From: Chitinophaga tropicalis
GTDB lineage: Bacteria; Bacteroidota; Bacteroidia; Chitinophagales; Chitinophagaceae
DNA: 64,000 nucleotides
NCBI RefSeq assembly: GCF_009758205.1
Contig: NZ_WRXN01000003.1
Coordinates: 434,001 to 498,000, forward strand
Direction: 5' to 3'
Shown: positions 42,249 through 50,246 of the stretch, piece after piece
How positions within the stretch are numbered: the stretch's first letter is position 1
Layout of the letters: each line of letters opens with the position of its first letter
Notes under the pieces: generated by a model
Database searches by the model: none
The model's input: the letters and a program-made list of their open reading frames with translations, nothing else
Told to the model about the DNA's origin: nothing
Made by a program: the position numbers and the translations under genes

Positions 42249-43352
42249 ATGTATATTCATCAGTTAAAGGATTGGCCGGATTTTTATTGGGATAGTGAGG
42301 AGCTCAGCTTTCTTCTGGCTGAGGTACGTCACCGTCAGGGGCGGTTATTAGGTCGTATGGAGGGGTTGGGTTTTTCTTTACAGGAAGAAGCCAGTCTTCA
42401 AACCCTGACGATGGATGTTTTAAAATCCAGTGAAATTGAAGGTGAGATATTAAATCCTGAGCAGGTACGTTCTTCGATTGCCAGGCGCCTGGGGATGGAT
42501 ATTGCGGGGCTGGTGCCGTCTGACCGTGATGTTGATGGTGTTGTTGAAATGATGCTTGATGCAACACAGCGATATACTGCATCTCTGACTGATGAACGTC
42601 TTTTTGGGTGGCATGCTTCATTATTTCCTGCGGGGCGTAGCGGTATGCACAAAATAGTTACCGGGGCCTGGCGTAATAACAGTAAAGATGACCCTATGCA
42701 GGTGGTATCTGGTGCTATGGGACGTGAGGAGGTGCATTTTCAGGCTCCTGATTCTGATGTTGTTGATAAGGAAATGAAGAAATTTCTGAGCTGGTTTAAT
42801 TCAGAGGAAAAGATAGATCCTATTATAAAGGCGGCTATTGCGCATCTCTGGTTTGTGACCATTCACCCTTTTGATGATGGTAACGGACGTATTGCGCGTG
42901 CCATCACAGATATGCAGCTGTCACGTGCAGATGAGAGCCAGCGGCGTTTTTACAGTATGTCTGCGCAGATAAGGAACGAAAGAAATGATTACTATGACAT
43001 ATTGGAGAAAACGCAAAAAGATGAACTGGATATAACAGCGTGGCTGGAATGGTTTTTAAGATGCCTTAATCGCTCTATAACTGTCACGGACTATACTCTT
43101 GCAGCCGTTATGAGGAAAGCGAAATTCTGGGAAAATCCTGCGTCGCAAACGGTTAATGACAGGCAGAAGCTGATGTTGAATAAACTGCTGGATGGATTCC
43201 GGGGTAAATTAACTTCTTCAAAATGGGCTGTTATTACAAAGACATCGCAGGATACTGCGAGCCGTGATATACAGGACCTGATAGAGCGGGGCTTGCTGAT
43301 AAAAGAGCCTGCCGGCGGGAGAAGTACGGGTTATATATTAAGGGAGGAGTAA
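42249..43352 (+). CDS. Fic-family AMP-transferase (DUF4172-Fic) with winged-helix end
   Basis: A 367-residue protein from the ATG at 42249; a TTG three codons upstream is also in frame. The N-terminal DUF4172 region has the inhibitory helix SSEIEG (Ser60...Glu64-Gly65), the class II autoinhibition motif. The Fic core has HPFDDGNGRIAR at 206-217 with catalytic His206, so it should transfer AMP from ATP to a target hydroxyl once relieved. The last 60 residues (SKWAVITKTSQDTASRDIQDLIERGLL) form a winged helix that may bind DNA. The target is unknown; regulation of its own promoter is suggested by the leader repeats. Confidence 0.9.
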   Translation: MYIHQLKDWPDFYWDSEELSFLLAEVRHRQGRLLGRMEGLGFSLQEEASLQTLTMDVLKSSEIEGEILNPEQVRSSIARRLGMDIAGLVPSDRDVDGVVEMMLDATQRYTASLTDERLFGWHASLFPAGRSGMHKIVTGAWRNNSKDDPMQVVSGAMGREEVHFQAPDSDVVDKEMKKFLSWFNSEEKIDPIIKAAIAHLWFVTIHPFDDGNGRIARAITDMQLSRADESQRRFYSMSAQIRNERNDYYDILEKTQKDELDITAWLEWFLRCLNRSITVTDYTLAAVMRKAKFWENPASQTVNDRQKLMLNKLLDGFRGKLTSSKWAVITKTSQDTASRDIQDLIERGLLIKEPAGGRSTGYILREE

Positions 43353-43403
43353 TCTTTTACAAGGATTGAAGGTTAAAAGCTCCCTACCAAACATAATTAC
43401 TTT

Positions 43404-43411
43404 TATTTTTG
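43404..43411 (+). promoter_or_regulatory. -7 promoter element of the GH95 gene
   Basis: TATTTTTG, full match to TAnnTTTG, 13 nt before the first ATG and 22 nt before the second in-frame ATG (43434), which would then be the better start. There is no TTTG at -33. Confidence 0.4.
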
Positions 43412-43424
43412 GCTCCCATTAATT

Positions 43425-45914
43425 ATGAGAAACATGCGCTCAACAATCCTTTTATTGCTCACTTTAGTTACAGGTCAACTCCGGGCGCAGCTTCCCGGCA
43501 ATCCACAAAAGCTCTGGTACAAAGAACCCGCCCGGGAATGGACACAGGCCCTGCCTGTTGGTAATGGTCGTCTTGGCGCTATGGTCTTTGGCGGAGTGAA
43601 TGAAGAACTGCTGCAATTGAATGAAGCTACATTATGGTCTGGCGGACCAGTGAACAACAACATCAATCCTGAAGCGGTTAAATACCTGCCTGCTGTCAGG
43701 GAAGCGCTTTTCCGGCATAACTACCATCAGGCGGACAGCCTGACGCGTAAAATGCAGGGTGCTTATTCGCAGTCTTTCCTGCCCCTGGGGGACCTTCGTA
43801 TCAGTCAGCAGCTGAAGGATGCCGCTGCTGGTCAATATTCACGGGACCTGGACATTGCCACTGCCACTGCTACTACACGTTTTACCAGCGGAGGAGTGAC
43901 CTATACCAGGGAGATCTTTGCTTCCGCACCGGATCAGGTGATTGTAATACGTCTGAAGGCCAGTCAGAAGGGACAGCTGAATTTCACTGCCGGTACCTCC
44001 AGCCAGCTGCATTACCGCAATGCTGTCATCAGCTCAAAGGAGCTGGCCATGAAGGGGAAAGCCCCTTCACAGGCAGACCCCAGTTATGTGAACTATAACA
44101 GGGAGCCTGTTAAATACGAAGCGCCAGGCAGCTGTAAGGGCATGCGTTATGAGGTGCGGCTGCGGGCTATTACCCCGGATGGCATAGTAAAGACGGATAC
44201 CAGCGGTATTACAGTAAAGAATGCTACAGAAGTAACCTTACTGCTCACCGCCGCCACCAGTTTTAATGGTTTTGATAAATGCCCGGACGCTGAAGGGAAG
44301 GATGAAACCGCCCTGGTGAACGGTTATATTAATAAGGCTGCAAAGCTGCCTTATACAAGCCTGCTGCAAAGGCATAAGCAGGATTACCAGTCGTTCTTTA
44401 ACCGGGTATCCTTCACATTAAAAGGACCTGCTGCCAATGAGGCTTTGCCTACAGATGAACGTCTGCGCCGTTATACTGCCGGAGAGCAGGACCCTGCGCT
44501 GGAGACATTGTACTTCCAGTATGGCCGCTACCTGCTGATCTCCTGTTCCCGTACCCCTGGTGCGCCTGCAAACCTGCAGGGTATCTGGAATAAGGAGCTG
44601 AGGGCCCCCTGGAGCTCCAACTATACCATCAACATCAATACCCAGATGAACTACTGGCCGGCAGAGGTGTGTAACCTGATGGAAATGCAGCAACCGCTTT
44701 ATCAGCTGATCAAAGAACTGAGTGTTACAGGTGCTTATACTGCACGGAACTTTTATAATGCCCGTGGATGGGTTGCCCATCATAACACAGATATATGGGC
44801 TATTTCCAACCCGGTGGGAGACCTGGGTAAAGGGGACCCTCAATGGGCTAACTGGATGATGGGAGGCAACTGGTTATGCCAGTTCCTCTGGCAGCATTAT
44901 AAGTATACAGGCAATGAGAAATTTCTGCGTGATACGGCTTATCCCATACTACGTTCTGCCGCTACTTTCTGCCTGGACTGGCTGGTGGAAGATCCGGAAT
45001 CACATTACCTGGTAACGGCGCCTGCAACATCGCCGGAGAATAAGTTTATAACAGAAAACGGGCAGAAGGAATCTGTTGCTATTGCCAGTACAATGGATAT
45101 GAGCATTATCCGTGAAGTGCTGGGGAATACCATCAAAGCAGGAGAAGTACTGGGAGTGAATGCTGCATTTAATGATACACTGAAGAAGACGATAGAACGT
45201 CTTTATCCATATAAGGTAGGTAAGGAAGGTAACCTGCAGGAATGGTATAAGGACTGGAACAGTGAAGACCCGCAGCACAGGCATATTTCGCATCTGTATG
45301 CGCTTTTTCCCGGTAATGAAATATCTCCGTCGGCCACTCCGGAGCTGGCCCAGGCTGTGAAACGCACGCTGGAGATACGTGGAGATGGCGGTACCGGCTG
45401 GAGTAAAGCCTGGAAGATCAATACCTGGGCAAGACTGGAAGACGGCAATCATGCGTATAAACTGCTTCGTGAGCTGCTGACGCTTACCGGTCAGGGTGGT
45501 GTTGATATGCATAATGCAGGTGGTACCTATGCTAACCTGTTCTGCGCTCACCCGCCATTCCAGATAGATGGTAACTTTGGCGGCACTTCCGGCATTGCCC
45601 AGATGCTGCTGAACGGCCAGACAGATATGATACGCCTGCTGCCTGCTATTCCTGATGCCTGGGCCAATGGCCAGGTGAAAGGTTTGCTGGCTTATGGCGG
45701 TCATACTATAGATATGAGCTGGAAAGACGGCAAGCTTACTACTGTTACTATTCATGCCACTAAAGACGGCACCTGCTTCCTGTTATCCAAACAGCGGTTA
45801 AAAGCCAGCGGCAACGCGCAACTGGGGCCTGTAAAACCTAAGAACCCTGACATGGGATATCCTTATGCGCTTAAAACAAAGGCCGGCGGTACATATACTC
45901 TTACAAGCGAATAA
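43425..45914 (+). CDS. Exported alpha-L-fucosidase-type glycoside hydrolase, GH95
   Basis: An 829-residue enzyme with signal peptide (MRSTILLLLTLVTGQLRAQ after the second Met). The GH95 N-domain opens with LWYKEPAREWTQALPVGNGRLGAMVFGG. The (alpha/alpha)6 barrel contains NLQGIWNKEL...NYTININTQMNYWPAE, with the Asn pair that activates water in GH95, and HRHISHLYALFPG, GDGGTGWSKAWK, HPPFQIDGNFGGTSGIAQML. It acts on terminal alpha-1,2-L-fucose or related L-galactose linkages. The second fucosidase here, so the region probably serves fucosylated glycans. Followed after 3 nt by the ATP-grasp gene. Confidence 0.92.
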   Translation: MRNMRSTILLLLTLVTGQLRAQLPGNPQKLWYKEPAREWTQALPVGNGRLGAMVFGGVNEELLQLNEATLWSGGPVNNNINPEAVKYLPAVREALFRHNYHQADSLTRKMQGAYSQSFLPLGDLRISQQLKDAAAGQYSRDLDIATATATTRFTSGGVTYTREIFASAPDQVIVIRLKASQKGQLNFTAGTSSQLHYRNAVISSKELAMKGKAPSQADPSYVNYNREPVKYEAPGSCKGMRYEVRLRAITPDGIVKTDTSGITVKNATEVTLLLTAATSFNGFDKCPDAEGKDETALVNGYINKAAKLPYTSLLQRHKQDYQSFFNRVSFTLKGPAANEALPTDERLRRYTAGEQDPALETLYFQYGRYLLISCSRTPGAPANLQGIWNKELRAPWSSNYTININTQMNYWPAEVCNLMEMQQPLYQLIKELSVTGAYTARNFYNARGWVAHHNTDIWAISNPVGDLGKGDPQWANWMMGGNWLCQFLWQHYKYTGNEKFLRDTAYPILRSAATFCLDWLVEDPESHYLVTAPATSPENKFITENGQKESVAIASTMDMSIIREVLGNTIKAGEVLGVNAAFNDTLKKTIERLYPYKVGKEGNLQEWYKDWNSEDPQHRHISHLYALFPGNEISPSATPELAQAVKRTLEIRGDGGTGWSKAWKINTWARLEDGNHAYKLLRELLTLTGQGGVDMHNAGGTYANLFCAHPPFQIDGNFGGTSGIAQMLLNGQTDMIRLLPAIPDAWANGQVKGLLAYGGHTIDMSWKDGKLTTVTIHATKDGTCFLLSKQRLKASGNAQLGPVKPKNPDMGYPYALKTKAGGTYTLTSE

Positions 45915-45917
45915 ATT

Positions 45918-46772
45918 ATGATAGCACTGATCTGTGAGCAACCCGGCAACCTTTTTGAAATGGCCCGGGAGGAAGATAAACATCTGCAGTCCCAGCTATC
46001 TGCCAACGGCCGGGCAATAGAAGTAAAAGACTGGAAGGACCCGCAGACCGACTGGACCGCTTACGAGGCGGTGATCCTGAAGTCGCCCTACGATTATCAC
46101 AACCGGCTGGATGAATTTAAAGCCTGGCTGAAAAGGCTATCGGATATGGGCGTACGTTTACTTAACGGCTATGAGACGGTAGTGTGGAATGCTGATAAAC
46201 ATTACCTGAAGGAGATAGAAGCGGCTGGTTTCAGGATCATACCTTCTGTGTTCCTGGAAAAGGGAGCTACGCTGAATGGCCTGTTCAACCAGTTTGAAAC
46301 AGATAAGATCATTGTTAAGCCATGTGTAAGCGGTGGTTCCAAGAACACGTTCATCCTGCATAGTAACGATGCAAACCTGGGGAAACATCCCCTGAATGAT
46401 TTTTTAAAGGAAGAGGCGTTTATTGCACAGCCTTTCATGCCGGAGATACATGAAGGAGAGTGGTCGCTTATTTTCTTTGGCGGGCATTTCAGTCATGCTA
46501 TTATTAAAAAACCTAAGGAAGGGGATTTCCGGGTACAGCCTCAATATGGCAGTACTATTCATGCTGTCATCCCTTCTGCTGAGCATATACGGGAAGGAGA
46601 GGCGCTTATAGCGCGTTTTGCACCGGATGCGTTGTATACACGTGTGGATGGTGTAATGGTGAATGGTAAGCTGGCGCTGATGGAACTGGAGCTGATAGAG
46701 CCGATGTTGTACCTGTCTTATAATGAAGAAAGCACGGGGAACTATTTACGGGCACTGGCGGAGAAATTATAA
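45918..46772 (+). CDS. ATP-grasp-fold ligase (RimK/DcsG-like)
   Basis: A 284-residue protein. Pre-ATP-grasp region about 1-90 (VILKSPYDYHNRLDEF), then ATP-grasp signatures: IIVKPCVSGGSKNTF (phosphate-binding Lys and glycine loop), EAFIAQPFMPEI, EGEWSLIFFGG, YTRVDGVMVNG, and LMELELIEPMLYL with the Mg-binding Glu residues. Proteins of this type resemble glutathione synthetase and DcsG and join an acyl group to an amine or similar acceptor. Substrates unknown. Probably translated with GH95 (3-nt gap), though a metabolic link is not obvious. Confidence 0.8.
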   Translation: MIALICEQPGNLFEMAREEDKHLQSQLSANGRAIEVKDWKDPQTDWTAYEAVILKSPYDYHNRLDEFKAWLKRLSDMGVRLLNGYETVVWNADKHYLKEIEAAGFRIIPSVFLEKGATLNGLFNQFETDKIIVKPCVSGGSKNTFILHSNDANLGKHPLNDFLKEEAFIAQPFMPEIHEGEWSLIFFGGHFSHAIIKKPKEGDFRVQPQYGSTIHAVIPSAEHIREGEALIARFAPDALYTRVDGVMVNGKLALMELELIEPMLYLSYNEESTGNYLRALAEKL

Positions 46773-46801
46773 TAGAGGACGATAGCTGTACATCCAGGTA
46801 G

Positions 46802-48013
46802 TTATAATTCCTTATTATGTTCAGAAGAAAGGGCTACTATCTCTTTGATCTTGTTATCCAGCTTTAGTAGTCCTTCTTCCAGTTTCGCTGTATAAATGAG
46901 ATCCATATCACGATATTCTTCCCTGATGAGTGTCAGCAGACTTTGTACGGATGTAAGGGGGCCGCGCAGCTCATGTGCCTGTATGAATGCTATACGTTCC
47001 AGCTGGGCATTTTTCTTCTCAATTTTCAGTTTATACAGCAGCGCTTCCGTAATATCTTTCATGATAACGGTTACGCCTATGACTTTTCCACTGTCATCTC
47101 TGGCGGGGTTAAAGGTGAGCTGCCACCATATTACATGCCCATCATAGTCCCGTTTAAAATCCTCCTGCACTTTTTCTCCCATAAGCGCTTTATTGAAACA
47201 GATCATGACCCGGTCCCTGGTGCTGTGATGCATGAACTCTTTCAGATTTTGCTGTTCCTGCATTCTCTTGCCATAAAAGTTTACGGAAAGCTCTTCTGCA
47301 CTTTTGTTAAAATGCAGGATGTTCATCTCTTTATCCAGCAGTATAAAACTATCATGCAGGCTTTCAAAGAAAGCGCGTAAGCGGAAACCATACTGGATCA
47401 GCGCCTGCTGGCTGTCTCTTTCTTTTTCCCGTTGTTGCTGCAAATGTTTTTTAAAGCTGGCAGTTGCGCAGAAAATGTAGATGATAGAAAGTATATAGCA
47501 GCCGAAATGGTCAATGATCTTTGGAATTTTACCTGTATAGTGCCCGGTTATGATGTGGGGATAATAGTAGTCGATAATTATCAGGGTGGCGGGTAGTGTA
47601 GCGCTGATGGTCATCCAGAAGATATACCTGTTCCTGACAGAGAGAGTTAGTACCAGCTGTAGTGTTGTGAAGAAGAATAACAATGTAGGCCCGTTTATGC
47701 CGGCGTTGAAAAAGTAATTGGCGATCAGGCCTGTATAAATGGTAAGTATATACGCAGGGAGGATGTTTTCATATTGGTACATGACCCTGGATAAGCCATA
47801 GAACCCCAGCTGGAGCAGGAACAATACTGATAGCAGTACAGCGGATGACCAGGAGCTGATAAATACATTAATGCAGAGGAAAGCAAGAAGAATGACCAAT
47901 GTAATAACGCATATCATATTGAATATACGATGCTCAAAAGGGAAGTTCTCTTCTTCTCCAAGCAGTTTATCAGTAAGGGAACTACTTTTATTAACAAACA
48001 CTCTTTTTTGCAT
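46802..48013 (-). CDS. Membrane-bound PAS sensor with HisKA but no ATPase domain
   Basis: A 403-residue protein. There are six or so membrane helices (about 25-185, MASE-like), a short helix, a PAS domain (about 225-345; FESLHDSFILLDKEMNILHFNKSAEEL), and a HisKA dimerisation domain with IQAHELRGPLTSVQSLL, ending right after it (EIVALSSEHNKEL). No N, G1 or G2 box of an HATPase follows; the coding frame stops 29 nt from the convergent ATP-grasp gene. It may be a true HisKA-only sensor partner or a truncated histidine kinase. Start at 48013 (MQKRVFV) is chosen, because the longer frame runs into yjbQ. Confidence 0.75.
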   Translation of the reverse strand: MQKRVFVNKSSSLTDKLLGEEENFPFEHRIFNMICVITLVILLAFLCINVFISSWSSAVLLSVLFLLQLGFYGLSRVMYQYENILPAYILTIYTGLIANYFFNAGINGPTLLFFFTTLQLVLTLSVRNRYIFWMTISATLPATLIIIDYYYPHIITGHYTGKIPKIIDHFGCYILSIIYIFCATASFKKHLQQQREKERDSQQALIQYGFRLRAFFESLHDSFILLDKEMNILHFNKSAEELSVNFYGKRMQEQQNLKEFMHHSTRDRVMICFNKALMGEKVQEDFKRDYDGHVIWWQLTFNPARDDSGKVIGVTVIMKDITEALLYKLKIEKKNAQLERIAFIQAHELRGPLTSVQSLLTLIREEYRDMDLIYTAKLEEGLLKLDNKIKEIVALSSEHNKEL

Positions 48014-48125
48014 GAGACCTGTATTTGTACCTTTTACGGCGTATAAGGTAGTAAAATAATCTATAAATGAAGTATTTTTTGAATGGGTGGAATTGTATAT
48101 TGGCGAAATTGGATACTTTAGATGC

Positions 48126-48548
48126 ATGAAAATATTCCAGGAAGCTGTACAGCTGAGAGAGCTGAAAAGAGGATTTCATATTATTACAGCAGCTGTTCAA
48201 CAGGCGCTGCCCCAGATACGTGAATTGAAGACAGGTATGTGCCAGGTTTTTATACAGCATACATCTGCTTCTCTTACTATCAATGAAAATGCGGATCCGA
48301 CCGTACGCCAGGACTTTGAAATGTTTTTCAGCAAAGCGGTCCCGGAGAATGACCCGGACTACCTGCATGACGATGAAGGTCCGGACGATATGCCTGCCCA
48401 TCTGAAAGCTGCTATACTGGGAAGCTCTGTGATGATTCCCATCCGTAACGGGAAGCTGGCGCTGGGCACCTGGCAAGGCATCTATCTTTGCGAGCATCGT
48501 GATCATGGTGGCCCCCGAAGCCTGATCTTAACAGCATGGGGAGAATAA
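48126..48548 (+). CDS. yjbQ: YjbQ-family protein (secondary thiamine-phosphate synthase type)
   Basis: A 140-residue protein of the UPF0047 family. Signatures: GMCQVFIQHTSASLTINENADPTV, a conserved Glu/Asp cluster, DDMPAHLKAAILGSSVMIPI, GTWQGIYLCEHRDHGGPR. E. coli YjbQ has a weak thiamine-phosphate-synthase activity, but its real role is unclear. The internal ATG at 48126 (MKIFQEAVQL) is chosen; the in-frame start at 48087 adds residues outside the family. The M1 peptidase gene follows 15 nt later. Confidence 0.9.
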   Translation: MKIFQEAVQLRELKRGFHIITAAVQQALPQIRELKTGMCQVFIQHTSASLTINENADPTVRQDFEMFFSKAVPENDPDYLHDDEGPDDMPAHLKAAILGSSVMIPIRNGKLALGTWQGIYLCEHRDHGGPRSLILTAWGE

Positions 48549-48563
48549 AAACATCTTTTGCTT

Positions 48564-50126
48564 ATGAAATGGTATCAACTCCAGCTTCTGTTCATCCTGG
48601 TGGCAGGCACAACTGTCAAAGCACAGGATGCAGATGTGCAACAATATGATCTTTCCCTGACCCTGAACGATACTACCAACAGGATTGCCGGTACTACCGG
48701 GATAACGGTACGTTATCTGAAAGATGTGGCTTCTTTCCGCCTGGATCTTACCGGGCCTTCAGTCAATGATACAGGGATGATCGTTACAGCTGTACAACAG
48801 AATGGGGTAGCCGTTCCATTTACACAGGACAGTGCAGGAATCAATCTCTCAGTAAATGCCCGTGAGGGAGCTGTAAGGACCTATATTATTTCATATGCAG
48901 GCATCCCCCCGGATGGTCTTATCATTTCTACCAACAGGTTCGGCAATCGTACTTTCTTTACTGATAACTGGCCCAACAGGGCTCATAACTGGTTTCCCTG
49001 TATAGATCACCCCGGGGATAAGGCTGCTGTGAGTTTTGCCATTATCGCCCCGGACCATTACCAGGTGGTTGCCAACGGTCTTAAAACGGAGGAAACGTCC
49101 CTGCCGGGGCGATTGAAAAGGACGCGCTATCGGGAGAAAGTTCCGTTGCCTTCGAAGGTAATAGCAATAGGGGTAGCCGATTTTGCGATAGATCATCCTG
49201 CAGACGTATCAGGGATACCGGTGTATACTTATGTTTTCCCGGAGAACAAGGACAGGGGCTTCCGTGATTTTGCCAAAGCTGCAGATATACTCCGTTTTTT
49301 TATAAAGAAGATAGGGCCGTACCCATATGAGAAACTGGCAAACATTCAGTCTAAAACCATCTTTGGAGGAATGGAGAATGCCGGGGCTATATTCTATGCG
49401 GAGAGGTCAGTCGGTTCAAGGACAATAGAAGAGCTGATGGCTCATGAAATAGCTCATCAGTGGTTTGGAGATGCTGTTACAGAAACAGACTGGCAGCATC
49501 TCTGGCTGAGTGAAGGATTTGCTACCTATATGGCCTGGGTTTACCTGGAGAGCAGGTACGGCAGCGATACGCTGAAGAAGGGGATGGCAGCGGACCGGCA
49601 GGAGATCATCGCTTTTGGGAAGAAGAGGAATACGCCTGTTGTTGATACTACCGTTAATGACCATTATATGCAGCTGCTGAATGTAAACAGCTATCAGAAG
49701 GGCTCGTGGGTGTTGCATATGCTGAGACGCCGTTTATCTGACGTTATCTTCTGGAAAGGCATCCGGCAGTATTTTGCGACATATAACGGTAAGAATGCCA
49801 ACACCGATAATTTCAGGGAAGTGATGGAACAGGTAAGCGGGCAGGACCTGAAAGGATTTTTTAAGCAATGGCTGCAAACGGCAGGGATACCTGTACTTGA
49901 TATCAGGGTTGAGCCTATGACAGGCAAGGAGGATCAGCAGGTAACGGTTGAACAGCAGCAGGAGCCACTGTTTGATTTTTTACTGGAGTATAATACCAGG
50001 GATAACAAGAAGGTATACGGGATAGATGTGAAAGGTAAAACAGCCACATTTGGCCTGCATAACGGGGCTATACTGAATGCAGATCCCGATGTGAATATAC
50101 TGGCAGAGATACGGTTGATACAATGA
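48564..50126 (+). CDS. M1-family zinc metallopeptidase (aminopeptidase), exported
   Basis: A 520-residue protein with signal peptide (MKWYQLQLLFILVAGTTVKAQ). N-terminal beta-saddle domain about 25-205; exopeptidase motif GGMENAG at 268-274; zinc site HEIAHQWFG at 294-302 with the third ligand Glu317 in LWLSEGFATYMAW. It lacks the large C-terminal helical domain of PepN, giving a short form (about 520 instead of about 850 residues) as is common in Bacteroidota. It should trim N-terminal residues from peptides in the periplasm. The start is the ATG at 48564. Confidence 0.9.
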   Translation: MKWYQLQLLFILVAGTTVKAQDADVQQYDLSLTLNDTTNRIAGTTGITVRYLKDVASFRLDLTGPSVNDTGMIVTAVQQNGVAVPFTQDSAGINLSVNAREGAVRTYIISYAGIPPDGLIISTNRFGNRTFFTDNWPNRAHNWFPCIDHPGDKAAVSFAIIAPDHYQVVANGLKTEETSLPGRLKRTRYREKVPLPSKVIAIGVADFAIDHPADVSGIPVYTYVFPENKDRGFRDFAKAADILRFFIKKIGPYPYEKLANIQSKTIFGGMENAGAIFYAERSVGSRTIEELMAHEIAHQWFGDAVTETDWQHLWLSEGFATYMAWVYLESRYGSDTLKKGMAADRQEIIAFGKKRNTPVVDTTVNDHYMQLLNVNSYQKGSWVLHMLRRRLSDVIFWKGIRQYFATYNGKNANTDNFREVMEQVSGQDLKGFFKQWLQTAGIPVLDIRVEPMTGKEDQQVTVEQQQEPLFDFLLEYNTRDNKKVYGIDVKGKTATFGLHNGAILNADPDVNILAEIRLIQ

Positions 50127-50133
50127 TCTGTAA

Positions 50134-50162
50134 CCGGACGTGCGTTGTGCCGAAACCGGACA
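50134..50162 (+). promoter_or_regulatory. Tandem CCGGAC element before the second ABC permease
   Basis: CCGGACG (50134) and AAACCGGACA (second core at 50156), 22 bp apart, about 85-113 nt before the permease ATG. It is related to the element at 28946-28996, and in both cases TGATTA and a CTGGYAT sequence follow downstream. Confidence 0.55.
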
Positions 50163-50246
50163 TCTTATAAAATGTAAGTAGTTGATTAATAATGGTATTA
50201 TGATCTGGTATTTTATTGGTGGATCGATTATTACATCCATCTGTAT

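Noticed and set aside
45000-45755. 251-codon open frame on the minus strand
   Set aside because: Shadow of the GH95 gene; Cys/His/Arg-rich translation with no domain.
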